The notes beneath the pieces are model-generated. The model was not told where the DNA came from and searched no databases. It saw nothing but the letters and a program-made list of their open reading frames with translations. From Alicyclobacillus sp. (GTDB lineage Bacteria > Bacillota > Bacilli > Alicyclobacillales > Alicyclobacillaceae): a stretch of DNA of 58,468 nt. Position numbers and translations under genes: made by a program. Location of the stretch: the NCBI RefSeq assembly GCF_023511815.1, contig NZ_JAIMAV010000007.1:1-58468 (forward strand), in the 5' to 3' direction. This document shows positions 9,564 through 18,697 of this stretch, piece by piece (position 1 is the first letter of the stretch; each line of letters opens with the position of its first letter).

Positions 9564-12500
9564 TCACACCTCCTTCACCAGATCGGACGCACGGCCGACG
9601 AGCGGCTGGTAATCCGCCCGCGCCCACTTTTTCTCCACCTGCACGCCCGGCTGCGGATTTGGATGGCCGAGGCGGAAGTTGCCCTTGACCAATACCGGTT
9701 GGGTCTGGAAATCCAACACCTCGAGGCGGACGTTCATCTCCTTGTACGCCGGCGTGTGCGTGGCCGTGTCCGACTCACTGCTGGTCAAAAGGTTGACCGC
9801 CTCCTCGTCCTTCGGCGAGTTCATCGGGACGTACAGCTCCCGGCCGCGCACGCGATCCGTCACCACCGCCCGCATCTTCACCGCGCCGAAGGGCGAGACG
9901 AGCCGGACCAGCATCCCGTCCTCGATGCCCCTCTCCCGTGCCAGTTCGGGAGAGATTTCGACGAACGTGTGCGGGGTCTTCTGCCGAATCCCCGGGACCC
10001 GGTAGGTCAGGTTCCCCTCGTGGAAGTGTTCGAGCAATCGGCCGTTGTTCAGATGCAGATCGTACACCTCGGGGGTCCTCACGGGCGGCGTCCAATCCAC
10101 CGGCACCAGCCGCGCCCGGCCGCCCGGCAGAGGAAACCCGTCCGCGTACAGCAGCGGAGAGTCCGTGCCGTCCGGCAACACCGGCCACTGAAGACTCCGG
10201 TACCCCTCCAGCCGGTCGTAGGTGGCCCCCTTCATCAATTCGGTGATGCCGCAGGCCTCCTCAAAGATCTCCCGCGGCGAAGCGTAGTGCCAGTTGGCCC
10301 CCAGGCGGTTCGCGACCAATTGGATGATCTCCCAGTCCGGTTTGGATTCTCCGAGCGGCTGAAGCACCCGGTACAGACGCTGGATCCGCCGCTCCGTGTT
10401 GGTGAAGGTCCCCTCCTTCTCCAGACTCGGCGCGGCCGGCAGGATGACATCGGCGAACTGCGCCGTCTTGGAGAAGAACACGTCCTGCACGACGAGAAAG
10501 TCCAGCTTCTCGAACGCCGCCTGCACGTAGTTGGCGTTGGCGTCCACGATGGCCATGTCCTCTCCCACCAGGTACATCGCGCGCACCTGGCCGGCGTGGA
10601 TGGCGTCGACCATCTGGTGGTTGTCCAGCCCGGGGTTCACCGGCAATGTGACGCCCCAAGCCCGCTCCCACTTCGCCCGCACCTCGGGATTGTCCACGCG
10701 CTCGTAGCCCGGCAGCATCGCCGGTGCGCATCCGAAGTCCCCCGCCCCCTGGACGTTGTTGTGCCCGCGCAGCGGGTACGCGCCGGTGCCGGGCCGGCCG
10801 ATGTTGCCCGTCACCAGAAGCAGGTTGCAGATGGCGGTGCTGGTGTCGGTGCCGCCCCTGTGCTGCGTCACGCCCATCGCCCAGCAGATGGCCACCGATC
10901 CCGCCGAGGCGATCATGTCCGCCACCTGCCGCAGCTGCGCCTGGGGAATCCCGGTCATGCGCTCGGCGTACTCGAGGGTGAAGGCATCCAGCGATTGCAC
11001 GTATTCGTCAAATCCCTCGACCCTCTCGGCGACGAACGTCCTGTCGTAACGGCCGGTGTCAATCAGGTGCCGCGTGACAGCCGACAGCCAGATGAGGTCG
11101 GTGCCCGGGCGCGGATGCAGGTGCACGTCCGCCCGCTGGGCCAGGTCGTTCTTGCGCAGGTCGGCCACGATGAGCTTTTGCCCGAATTTCTTCTTCGCCC
11201 TGCGGATGCGCGTCGCCAGCACCGGATGGGACTCGGCGGTGTTGGCCCCGACGATGATCACCAACTCGGCCTTGGCGATGTCCGCGATGGAGCCCGAGTC
11301 TCCGCCGTATCCGAGGGTGCGCCGCATCGCCTCGGTGGCCGGTGCCTGGCAGTAACGCGAACAGTTGTCGATGTTGTTGGTGTGCAGCACCGCCCGGGCC
11401 AGTTTTTGCATCAGGTAGTTCTCCTCGTTCGTCGTCTTCGACGATGAGATGAGCGCGATGCTGTCGTCGCCATACTGCCGGCGGATGGCCGTCAGCCGTT
11501 GTTCGATCACATCCAGGGCTTCATCCCAGGTGGCGGGTTCGAAGGCGTCGCCGCGGCGGATCAGAGGCTGAAGAATTCGATCCGGGCTGTTGACGAAATC
11601 CCACCCGAACTTCCCCTTGACGCAGGTGGAGATCTGGTTGACCGGCGCCTCCATCCGCGGTTCCACCTTGAGGATCTTGCGGCCCTTGGTCCAGACATCA
11701 AAGCTGCATCCGACACCGCAGTAGGTGCAAACCGTCTTCGTCTTCTGGATCCGGGCCTCCCGCAGGGCCGCCTCCGCCTCGGACACGGCGAAGATCTGCC
11801 GGTAGCCGGGTTCCACCCGCTTGGTGACGTCAATCAGGCCGCGCAGGGTGTCCGGTTCCATCCCGGTGAGAAAGCCCGCCTCGCCCACCATCGATTTCTC
11901 CATGAGGGCGTTGCATGGGCAGACGGTGACGCAGTGCCCGCACGAGACGCAGGAGGACTCGTGGATGGGCACATCATCGTCCCAGATCACGCGCGGGCGC
12001 TCCCGCGACCAGTCGATGGACAGCACCTCGCTGACCTGCAGATTCTGACAGGCCTCCACGCAGCGGCCGCAGAGAATGCATTGGTCGGGATCGTACCGGT
12101 AGAACGGGCCGCTGGCGTCGACCTCGTACGGCTTCGGTTCAAATGGATAGGCCTGATGGTCGATTTCCATCGCCATCGCGGTGTTGTGCACCACACAGTT
12201 GCCGTTGTTGTTGTCGCACACCGTGCAGTACAGCTCGTGGTTCCGAAGGATCCGATCCATCGCCTCCTTGCGCGCCCAGCGCGCCGCGACGGACTTGGTC
12301 CGCACCATCATCCCGTCGCGCACCGGGGTGCTGCAGGCGCGCACCAGCTCCCCGTCCACCTCGGCGATGCAGGTGTCGCACGTCTCAATCGGCCCCAGCG
12401 CCGGGTGATAGCAGACATGTGGAAACCGTTCGTCGCGCCCGGTGATGGCGTCCAAAAGCGTCGCCCCCGCGGGCACCGACACCGGTGCACCGTCGATGTA

Positions 12501-12710
12501 TACGGTGACGGGCATCGACCCTTCCGTGGCGGACGCGTGCGGCATCGGGATGGATCCGCGCGTCGTCCAGCGCGTCCCCCCCGTTTGAACGGACTCCGCG
12601 TCCCGCCCGGCATCCCCGGCGCCGCTTCGCGCGGCACCGCGGCGCGCCGCACCGCCGACGGCCGTGGCCGCGTGTTCGGACACCGCCTCGCGTCGCAGGT
12701 CCAAATCCAT
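9564..12710 (-). CDS. Formate dehydrogenase alpha subunit (YrhE type)
   Basis: Large cytosolic molybdo- or tungstoenzyme oxidising formate to CO2. After a non-conserved N-terminal stretch of about 70 residues come a [2Fe-2S] domain (CYHPALGPIETCDTC), a His-Cys cluster motif (HELYCTVCDNNNGNC), a two-[4Fe-4S] ferredoxin domain (CILCGRCVEAC, CVSCGHCVTVCPC), the bis-MGD domain with its own cluster (CTYCGVGCSF) and a C-terminal molybdopterin-binding domain. The metal ligand is cysteine (NCSRYCQAPA), not selenocysteine. The ATG at 12710 has GGGGGCG upstream; a later ATG (MPVTVYIDG) starts exactly at the conserved domain and is also possible. No separate NAD-binding subunit gene is present nearby. 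Confidence 0.93.
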   Translation of the reverse strand: MDLDLRREAVSEHAATAVGGAARRGAARSGAGDAGRDAESVQTGGTRWTTRGSIPMPHASATEGSMPVTVYIDGAPVSVPAGATLLDAITGRDERFPHVCYHPALGPIETCDTCIAEVDGELVRACSTPVRDGMMVRTKSVAARWARKEAMDRILRNHELYCTVCDNNNGNCVVHNTAMAMEIDHQAYPFEPKPYEVDASGPFYRYDPDQCILCGRCVEACQNLQVSEVLSIDWSRERPRVIWDDDVPIHESSCVSCGHCVTVCPCNALMEKSMVGEAGFLTGMEPDTLRGLIDVTKRVEPGYRQIFAVSEAEAALREARIQKTKTVCTYCGVGCSFDVWTKGRKILKVEPRMEAPVNQISTCVKGKFGWDFVNSPDRILQPLIRRGDAFEPATWDEALDVIEQRLTAIRRQYGDDSIALISSSKTTNEENYLMQKLARAVLHTNNIDNCSRYCQAPATEAMRRTLGYGGDSGSIADIAKAELVIIVGANTAESHPVLATRIRRAKKKFGQKLIVADLRKNDLAQRADVHLHPRPGTDLIWLSAVTRHLIDTGRYDRTFVAERVEGFDEYVQSLDAFTLEYAERMTGIPQAQLRQVADMIASAGSVAICWAMGVTQHRGGTDTSTAICNLLLVTGNIGRPGTGAYPLRGHNNVQGAGDFGCAPAMLPGYERVDNPEVRAKWERAWGVTLPVNPGLDNHQMVDAIHAGQVRAMYLVGEDMAIVDANANYVQAAFEKLDFLVVQDVFFSKTAQFADVILPAAPSLEKEGTFTNTERRIQRLYRVLQPLGESKPDWEIIQLVANRLGANWHYASPREIFEEACGITELMKGATYDRLEGYRSLQWPVLPDGTDSPLLYADGFPLPGGRARLVPVDWTPPVRTPEVYDLHLNNGRLLEHFHEGNLTYRVPGIRQKTPHTFVEISPELARERGIEDGMLVRLVSPFGAVKMRAVVTDRVRGRELYVPMNSPKDEEAVNLLTSSESDTATHTPAYKEMNVRLEVLDFQTQPVLVKGNFRLGHPNPQPGVQVEKKWARADYQPLVGRASDLVKEV

Positions 12711-12734
12711 GTCATCGCCCCCTGTGCTCTTGAT

Positions 12735-13565
12735 TCAGACGTCCTGACCGGCCACCCGTCCGGCGGCGGCCGATGCGGCCTGCGCCGTCTCCTGTCCGCG
12801 CAGATAGCTGTACCAGTACACGCTGGCGACGAACAGCCAGCCACCGATGGTGTTGCCGATGAAGGCCCCAATCCACTCTACGACAATCTGCCCCCAGGTC
12901 ATGTGCGCACCGGCGAACAACCCGGCGGGCAGGAAGAACATGTTGGCCACCACGTGCTGAAATCCGATGGCGACAAACCCCATGATGGGGAACCAGATGG
13001 CGAAGATCTTCCCGACAATGTCCTTGGCCCCCATCGCCATCCACACGGCCAGGCAGACCAGCCAGTTGCACCCGATGGCCGACAGGATGGTCGGCACGAA
13101 TGGCAGCGCGGCCTTCGACATGGCGATGGAGATGGCCGCCTTGTCGTAGGGCGCCGTGGTGACCATGCGCGCACCGACGCCGAACACCCAGGCGACGAAC
13201 AGCGATCCCACGAGGTTCCCGATGGTCACGTAGAACCAGTTTCGCGCCAACCCGCCCAGGGTGGCCCGTTTGGCGTGTACGGCGATGGGTAGCGTCATCA
13301 TGTTGCCTGTGAGCAGTTCACCGCCCGCAATGACGACAAACATGAGGCCAATCGGAAAGACCGCGCCGCCCACAAGCGCTTTCAGTGTCCCGGCGCTGTC
13401 CGGCATCCCGGCGGTCACCCGGATGTCGAACAGGGCACCCAGGGCGATGAACGCTCCCGCCAAGAACCCGAGCACCAGCAGTTTCCCGGCCCCCGCGCGG
13501 GCCTTCTCCTCCCCCGCCTGCACCGCCGCTTCCGCGATCTCAGCCGGCTTTAAGAAATTGCTCAT
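12735..13565 (-). CDS. focA: Formate/nitrite transporter
   Basis: FNT-family pentameric channel, here most likely for formate. The 276 residues include six hydrophobic segments and the family motifs GGELLTGNMM, GCNWLVCLAVW and GFQHVVANMFF. The ATG at 13565 follows GGGAGG. It is the first gene of the operon, 24 bases before fdhA, which argues for formate rather than nitrite. A long leader with a terminator precedes it (13566-13762). Confidence 0.93.
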   Translation of the reverse strand: MSNFLKPAEIAEAAVQAGEEKARAGAGKLLVLGFLAGAFIALGALFDIRVTAGMPDSAGTLKALVGGAVFPIGLMFVVIAGGELLTGNMMTLPIAVHAKRATLGGLARNWFYVTIGNLVGSLFVAWVFGVGARMVTTAPYDKAAISIAMSKAALPFVPTILSAIGCNWLVCLAVWMAMGAKDIVGKIFAIWFPIMGFVAIGFQHVVANMFFLPAGLFAGAHMTWGQIVVEWIGAFIGNTIGGWLFVASVYWYSYLRGQETAQAASAAAGRVAGQDV

Positions 13566-13762
13566 CCAACTCCCTCCCCACGCTTTGCGTCGCTGGGGCC
13601 CGCGCGAAGATCCGCGGAAAACAAAAAGCGGCACAGAGAGATGACCGCAGTCATCCCCTGCGCCGCTTCGCTCACCCGCAGAATCCCTGCCGGCGGGCCA
13701 GTCAGCGTTGGTGTACGCGTAGCGGGCCCACGGATCCCATGCGTCCGCCACAGAACAACCCC
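13566..13762 (-). promoter_or_regulatory. focA leader with possible terminator/antiterminator switch
   Basis: About 190 transcribed bases separate the promoter from focA. They contain an intrinsic terminator (13619-13666). CCGCTACGC (revcomp of 13717-13725), earlier in the leader, can pair with GCGAAGCGG (revcomp of 13663-13671) at the 5' side of the terminator stem, with one A-A mismatch. That pairing would exclude the terminator. A 12-codon open frame (MGSVGPLRVHQR) covers the antiterminator strand but has only a weak ribosome site. I do not recognise a known riboswitch class. Confidence 0.55.
13619..13666 (-). terminator. Intrinsic terminator inside the focA leader
   Basis: Stem GCGGCGCAG/CTGTGCCGC with an inner GATGAC/GTCATC helix, then TTTTTGTTTT. 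It lies between the promoter and the focA start, about 60 bases before the ATG, so it must be passed or avoided for expression of the formate operon. Confidence 0.8.
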
Positions 13763-13792
13763 ATTATAGTCCGGACGGACCAGATCTGTGAA
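13763..13792 (-). promoter_or_regulatory. Sigma-A promoter of the formate operon
   Basis: TTCACA at 13787-13792, 18-base spacer, TATAAT at 13763-13768, reading towards focA. It begins only a few bases after the stop codon of the DUF2294 gene. Confidence 0.7.
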
Positions 13793-13798
13793 GTCCTT

Positions 13799-14176
13799 TT
13801 ATGATTCAGATGGACCATGTCCGTGGTCCGATAGGATGGGTTTCTCGAAGATGAACACGGAGACCCCCATGTCCTCCTCGACCTTGAAGTCGGAGAACAG
13901 GTACAGCAATCGGGAGCCGATCAGCTCCTCCATCCCCTCCGGCACCTTCTCCGCGTAGCGCTGTTGAATCATCTTCGTCCGCGCCGACCGGACCATCTCG
14001 GCCCCTTCCGGCGTGCGGCTGATGAACTTCTCGGTGGGGGTGAGGTTCCCGTGCAACACCGTCACCGCCATGTTGTGCACAAAATACGTGTGGATGCGCT
14101 CCGGGCCCTTGCCGAAGCACTCCCGGCGCACCCGCCGGACAATCTCGTTGAAGGCTTCCTCTTTGCTCCTCGGCAT
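13799..14176 (-). CDS. DUF2294 family protein
   Basis: A 125-residue soluble protein with the DUF2294 pattern: FGKGPERIHTYFVHNMAVTVLHGNLTPTE followed by a helical middle and a C-terminal strand pair (residues named in two parts here: FGKGPERIHTYF at about 21-32, MAVTVLHGNLTPTE at about 36-49). Function of the family is unknown. ATG at 14176 follows AGAAGGTG. It is the second gene after the PDO-like protein and shares its regulated promoter, so a role in thiol, sulfur or metal stress is a reasonable guess. Confidence 0.75.
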   Translation of the reverse strand: MPRSKEEAFNEIVRRVRRECFGKGPERIHTYFVHNMAVTVLHGNLTPTEKFISRTPEGAEMVRSARTKMIQQRYAEKVPEGMEELIGSRLLYLFSDFKVEEDMGVSVFIFEKPILSDHGHGPSES

Positions 14177-14245
14177 GCGACACCTTCTCCCGAAGGCGCA
14201 AACGGGCTGACGATGGAAGGGCGCGTCGCGCCCCAACCAGGACGT

Positions 14246-14896
14246 CTACATCCTTTGCGCCTGCATCACCTGTTCGAGCAACATGGATTCTGGAGCCGCC
14301 CCTTCCAACGAGAGCGCTTCGTCGTCGTTGATCACCGTCTTGGGCACCCCGTAAACATTGAACCGGTTCGCCCAATCCGGAAATTCGGTCGCCTCCACCA
14401 TGCTGGCGGTCACCAACGGAGACGCCATGGCAAACTGGTGAGCCAACCGGACGGCTGCCGGGCAGTATGGGCAGGTGGGCGTGACGAACACCTTGAGATC
14501 CACCGGTTGTTTGAGTTCCGCCAATCGCGCGCTCGTCTCGGGGGACAACCCGGATTCCCCTTCGGCAATCATCCGGATGTCCTCCAACAGGGTCGCGAAT
14601 TCATATCCGGTCGGAGCTCCGAAAAATCGGATGCCGTACGACTCGCCCTGCTCATCCGTCAACACGATGGCCGGCGCACGGTCGATTCCGTAGCGCTGTG
14701 CCATCTGTTCATCCGTGTACAGATTGTACACCTCAAGCGTGAGGAACTCACTGAGTTTCTCCAAGCTTTGCAATAGATGTCGAATGTCCGGACAGGTGGG
14801 ACAATCGAGGCTCGTCTCAAAAAATTTGATCACGACCGGATGATGAACGTCCTTCAACCGGGTTCGAATGGCTTCCTCCTGGCTGTTGGTGAACAT
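14246..14896 (-). CDS. PDO-like double thioredoxin/glutaredoxin protein
   Basis: A 216-residue protein with two thioredoxin folds. The first half has CPTC at about residues 33-36 and a cis-proline region RAPAIVL; the second has CPYC at about 138-141 and YGVPKTVIND. This is the layout of protein disulfide oxidoreductases (PDO) of thermophiles and of AhpF-type N-terminal domains, which reduce or exchange cytosolic disulfides. No flavin domain follows. The ATG at 14896 follows GGGAGG. The promoter carries a CsoR/CstR-like palindrome, suggesting induction by copper or reactive sulfur. Confidence 0.85.
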   Translation of the reverse strand: MFTNSQEEAIRTRLKDVHHPVVIKFFETSLDCPTCPDIRHLLQSLEKLSEFLTLEVYNLYTDEQMAQRYGIDRAPAIVLTDEQGESYGIRFFGAPTGYEFATLLEDIRMIAEGESGLSPETSARLAELKQPVDLKVFVTPTCPYCPAAVRLAHQFAMASPLVTASMVEATEFPDWANRFNVYGVPKTVINDDEALSLEGAAPESMLLEQVMQAQRM

Positions 14897-14972
14897 GCAC
14901 TCATCCTCCCTTCCGTGGTGTACGACAAAAGCGCGGCGATGAACGAAACCGACAACCCGCCTGTACGCGCTT

Positions 14973-15002
14973 ATCATACCCCTTAGGGTATATAACCGTC
15001 AA
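14973..15002 (-). promoter_or_regulatory. Promoter with CsoR/CstR-like operator in its spacer
   Basis: TTGACG at 14997-15002, 18-base spacer, TATGAT at 14973-14978, reading towards the PDO-like gene. The spacer and -10 overlap the palindrome ATACCC-CTTA-GGGTAT at 14976-14991. CsoR and CstR repressors (copper, sulfane sulfur) bind sites of the form ATACCC-N4-GGGTAT. No csoR-like gene is present in the window. Confidence 0.65.
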
Positions 15003-15067
15003 GGTTCGTTCCCGGTTGTCTGATATAGTAAAATATCTGGCGAAAGACAGAGAAGGAGGCCCCGCCC

Positions 15068-16453
15068 ATGCCCACGACATCCACGGCTGCAAAGGCCACC
15101 GCTGTCAGCGCGCTCCCCGTATGGCTGTGGGTGATCCTCGTTCTCTTGACGCTGTACATCCTGTACGCGCCGTTGGCGGAACTGGTCTGCAAGCTCCTCG
15201 GCGCCGGCACCCTCAAACGCAGCGCACCGACGGAGCGGGTGATTGCGCTCACCTTCGACGATGGGCCCGACCCGCGCTACACGCCGAAGGTGCTCGACAT
15301 CCTGGCCCAGCACGACGCGCGCGCCACGTTCTTCGTGGTCGGCGAACGGGCCGTCCAACATCCCGATCTCATCCGGCGCATGGTCGCCGAAGGCCACCAG
15401 GTGGCGCCCCACGCGCAGCGCCACGTCCACGCCTGGCTCACCGGGCCGGTGCGCTCGTGGAGGAATGTCGCGGAAGCCAAACGGACCGTGGAATCCCTCA
15501 CGGACCGCCGGGTGACCCAGTTTCGTCCGCCCTGGGGCGGCTTCAACTGGGTGCAGCGCTTCGCGCTGGCGCGCCTGGGAATGACGCCGGTATTGTGGTC
15601 GGTTCGCGCCATCGACTGGCATGCGGGCGATCACGCCGCCGCCATCGCACGCCGCGTCACCGATGGCGCCCACCCGGGTGCCATCGTGCTGTGCCACGAC
15701 GCGGGCGGCGCGGAGGGGGCGCCTCTCAACACCATCCGCGCGCTGCCGGAGATCCTGGCGCATCTCACGCGGCTCAACTACACCTTCGTCACCGTGGAGG
15801 AGGCGGCGCAGATCCGGCGCCGCCGCAAAGAGCAGGCCCGCTCCATCCGCGCCGGTTACCCGTGGGGGCGGCGTCTGCTGATCCATCTGTGGAGCGGGAT
15901 TGAATACCTGTTCACCACGGTTCACCACGTGCGCGACGTCAATTCGGTGTTCCGGTTTGGCCTGGTGCGCTGGTGGCTCGGTGAACGGCGGGATCAAGAC
16001 GGGCGGTTGCTCGTGCGGGACGGCGCGATGGCGCTCGACATCCACTTTCAGAACGACAGCGTGATCTCCTTTGCGACGGAGAATCCGCGCGTGCTGTTGC
16101 GCGGATTGCGGGAGGCCCGGGAAGGGTTCCACGACATCGCCCTCACGCTGATGCACGACCCCCGCTGCCGGGACGTCGACGTGGTGTTCGCCATCACCCT
16201 GATCAACAAAGGCATGGACATGCTCGGGTTCCATGTGGAGGACCTTCCGCCGACGTTCACCAACCGGTTTCTCAAGGCGTACATGAGCTTCCTACTCGGG
16301 ATGCACCATCCGGACGGATTCGCGCGCCTGCGCCGGGGGGCCCAACCCATCGACATGAAACTGATGTGGATGACGCGGGAGGAGCTGTTCGAGCGATACG
16401 GCACCCTCACCCCGCGCCGGCGAGGGGCCGAGGCCGCGGGGCCCAAGGGATGA
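15068..16453 (+). CDS. Polysaccharide deacetylase with YkoP-like C-terminal domain
   Basis: A signal-anchor helix (about 14-36) leads into an extracytoplasmic NodB deacetylase domain (about 55-260). It has TFDDGPD, the metal histidines in HAQRH, the RPPWGG motif and IVLCHDA, which fits removal of acetyl groups from peptidoglycan or another GlcNAc polymer. HAQRH carries Ala where most relatives have Ser or Thr, but both histidines are kept. About 190 further residues resemble the YkoP domain of Bacillus (GAMALDIHFQND, VEDLPPTFTNRFLKAYM). ATG at 15068 follows AGAAGGAGG. It is a single plus-strand gene between minus-strand units. Confidence 0.85.
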   Translation: MPTTSTAAKATAVSALPVWLWVILVLLTLYILYAPLAELVCKLLGAGTLKRSAPTERVIALTFDDGPDPRYTPKVLDILAQHDARATFFVVGERAVQHPDLIRRMVAEGHQVAPHAQRHVHAWLTGPVRSWRNVAEAKRTVESLTDRRVTQFRPPWGGFNWVQRFALARLGMTPVLWSVRAIDWHAGDHAAAIARRVTDGAHPGAIVLCHDAGGAEGAPLNTIRALPEILAHLTRLNYTFVTVEEAAQIRRRRKEQARSIRAGYPWGRRLLIHLWSGIEYLFTTVHHVRDVNSVFRFGLVRWWLGERRDQDGRLLVRDGAMALDIHFQNDSVISFATENPRVLLRGLREAREGFHDIALTLMHDPRCRDVDVVFAITLINKGMDMLGFHVEDLPPTFTNRFLKAYMSFLLGMHHPDGFARLRRGAQPIDMKLMWMTREELFERYGTLTPRRRGAEAAGPKG

Positions 16454-16468
16454 GGGCCCCCGCCCTGG

Positions 16469-17413
16469 TCAGTAGTGCGCGTCCAGATCCACCAGGGTCG
16501 GCATCCGCTCCCCCGCCCGGTACGCTCGATGATTGGCGAGAAAGATCTCGAGAAAGCGGTCGTCGTGAAGCGGCGTCCAGCCGCCGTTGTGAGGCGAGAT
16601 CAACACGTTCTCCATGTCCCACAGCGGGCTGTCCGCGGGCAGGGGCTCCTCGTGGAACACGTCGAGCCCCGCGCCGCGGATGCGGCCTTCGCGCAGAGCC
16701 TGGATCAGCGCCGCCTCGTCGATCACGTCGCCGCGCGCGAAATTGATGAGAAACGCCGACGGCTTCATCCGCGCCAACCGGGCCGCTCCCACCAGGTGGT
16801 GCGTCTGCGGTGTCAGCGGCGTCAGAATGACCAGGAAATCGGCCTCCGGCAGGACGTCGTCCAGCGATTCCATCCCCACGACCGCGTCGAAATTCGGCAT
16901 CGGTGCCGGGTTGCGCCGGACGCCGGTGACGCGCATGTCGAACGCCTTCGCCTTGCGCGCGACCTCGCGCCCGATGCTGCCCGCCCCGAGGATCACCAGG
17001 TGGCGGCCCGACAGCTCCCCGAGCCGGTAGCCGCGGTCCCAGCGGTGCTCCATCTGCCGGCGCACGTTGTGATGCAGGCCGCGTGTGAACGAGATCATCA
17101 TCCCGAGGATCTGCTCCGCCATCTGCTTGCCGTGCGCGCCGCGCGCGTTGGTCAACAGCAGACCGCGAGCGCGGATGAGATGAAACGGAACGGACTCCAC
17201 CCCGGCGGAGACCGAGTGCAGCCACCGCACCTTCGGGCAGGCGCCAAGGACCTCCTCGGTCAGGGCGGAGCCCACCGCCACCAGTATCTCCGCCTCCCGC
17301 AGGCGGGGATCCGCGGGATCCGGCCGTTCGGCCAGCTCTATCCGCTCATTGGGCAGCGCCAGCCGAAGCGCCTCCACCACCCGCGGTTTCAACCGATGCG
17401 CAATCAGAATCAC
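16469..17413 (-). CDS. D-isomer specific 2-hydroxyacid dehydrogenase
   Basis: NAD(P)-dependent enzyme of the glyoxylate/hydroxypyruvate reductase, phosphoglycerate dehydrogenase or DpkA-like group. The 314 residues include the dinucleotide-binding motif ILGAGSIGREVA (about 140-151), the catalytic arginine in NFARGDVIDE, the glutamate in GLDVFHEEPLP and the histidine in SPHNGGWTP. The GTG at 17413 has a GGGGGAGGGGG ribosome site. It follows glyA by 30 bases, which fits a role in serine/glycine/glyoxylate metabolism, but the substrate is not determined by sequence. Confidence 0.9.
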   Translation of the reverse strand: MILIAHRLKPRVVEALRLALPNERIELAERPDPADPRLREAEILVAVGSALTEEVLGACPKVRWLHSVSAGVESVPFHLIRARGLLLTNARGAHGKQMAEQILGMMISFTRGLHHNVRRQMEHRWDRGYRLGELSGRHLVILGAGSIGREVARKAKAFDMRVTGVRRNPAPMPNFDAVVGMESLDDVLPEADFLVILTPLTPQTHHLVGAARLARMKPSAFLINFARGDVIDEAALIQALREGRIRGAGLDVFHEEPLPADSPLWDMENVLISPHNGGWTPLHDDRFLEIFLANHRAYRAGERMPTLVDLDAHY

Positions 17414-17443
17414 GCCCGTTCCCCCTCCCCCCGGCGCCAACCG

Positions 17444-18697
17444 TCAACCGGTGTACGTCAACCCCTCGTACAGCGGGAACCGCTCTGTCAGCGCCTTGAC
17501 CTTCCGTCTCGCCGCCTCGGCGTCCGCGTCGGTGAAGGACGACGCCAACGTCAGGTGGAACACCTCCGCGATCTCCTCCATCGCGCGCTCGTCCATCCCG
17601 CGCGTCGTCACCGCCGGCGTGCCAACCCGGATGCCGCTGGTGACCATGGGGGACTGCGGATCGAACGGAATCGCGTTCTTGTTCACCGTGATGCCGACTT
17701 CATCGAGGCGGCGCTCCGCCTCCTTGCCGGTCAGCCCGAAGTTGCGCACGTCGATGAGGATCAGGTGGTTGTCCGTGCCCCCCGACACCAACCGGAACCC
17801 ACGCGCCGTCAGCGCGTCGGCCAACGCCTTCGCGTTTTTCACGATGCGCGCCGAGTACTCCCTGAACTCGGGGCGGAGCGCCTCGCCGAACGCCACCGCC
17901 TTCGCCGCGATGACGTGCATCAGCGGCCCGCCCTGGATGCCCGGGAAGATGGATTTGTCAATCGCCTTGGCGTGCTCCTGCGTCGTCAGAATCAGCCCGC
18001 CGCGCGGACCGCGCAGGGTCTTGTGCGTGGTGCTGGTGACGAACTGGGCGTGCGGAATGGGCGACGGGTGGTGACCGGTGGCCACCAGGCCGGCGATGTG
18101 CGCCATGTCGACCATCAGCTGCGCGCCCACCTCGTCGGCGATGGCCCGCATGCGCGCGAAATCGATCACGCGGGGGTAGGCGCTGGCTCCGGCGACCACC
18201 AGCTTCGGCCGCACCTCCTTGGCGATGCGGGCGACCTCGTCATAGTCGATGGTCTCCGTCTCCGGGTTCACGCCGTACGCCGCGAACCGGTACAGTTGCC
18301 CGGAGAAGTTCACCGGGCTGCCGTGCGTCAGATGCCCGCCGTGCGCCAGGTTCATCCCGAGGACCGTGTCCCCCGGCTGGAGCGCCGCGAAGTACACGGC
18401 CATGTTCGCCTGCGCCCCGGAATGCGGTTGGACGTTGGCGTGCTCCGCCCCGAACAGCCGCTTGACGCGGTCGCGGGCCAGATTCTCCACGATGTCGACG
18501 TACTCGCAACCGCCGTAGTAACGCCGGCCCGGGTACCCCTCCGCGTACTTGTTGGTCAGGACGCTGCCCATCGCCTCCATGACCGCGCGGCTGACAAAGT
18601 TTTCCGAAGCGATCAACTCAATCTTGGCCCGTTGACGCCCGAGCTCCTGTTCCATCGCCCGCGCGACCTCAGGGTCCCACGTGTGCAGAGTGGTCAT
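17444..18697 (-). CDS. glyA: Serine hydroxymethyltransferase
   Basis: PLP enzyme that interconverts serine and glycine with transfer of the one-carbon unit to tetrahydrofolate. The 417 residues have ASENFVS near the N-terminus, [17 protein letters not shown], the PLP lysine in [15 protein letters not shown] and [15 protein letters not shown]. The ATG at 18697 follows AGGAGG. Its start overlaps the stop of the ywlG-like gene, continuing the B. subtilis order ywlE-rpiB-ywlG-glyA. Confidence 0.98.
   Translation of the reverse strand: MTTLHTWDPEVARAMEQELGRQRAKIELIASENFVSRAVMEAMGSVLTNKYAEGYPGRRYYGGCEYVDIVENLARDRVKRLFGAEHANVQPHSGAQANMAVYFAALQPGDTVLGMNLAHGGHLTHGSPVNFSGQLYRFAAYGVNPETETIDYDEVARIAKEVRPKLVVAGASAYPRVIDFARMRAIADEVGAQLMVDMAHIAGLVATGHHPSPIPHAQFVTSTTHKTLRGPRGGLILTTQEHAKAIDKSIFPGIQGGPLMHVIAAKAVAFGEALRPEFREYSARIVKNAKALADALTARGFRLVSGGTDNHLILIDVRNFGLTGKEAERRLDEVGITVNKNAIPFDPQSPMVTSGIRVGTPAVTTRGMDERAMEEIAEVFHLTLASSFTDADAEAARRKVKALTERFPLYEGLTYTG

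Noticed and set aside
13665-13720. Resemblance of GACTGGC in the focA leader to part of the ZTP riboswitch
   Set aside because: The other conserved ZTP elements, including the CCGCCTGGGC segment, are missing, so the match is probably chance.
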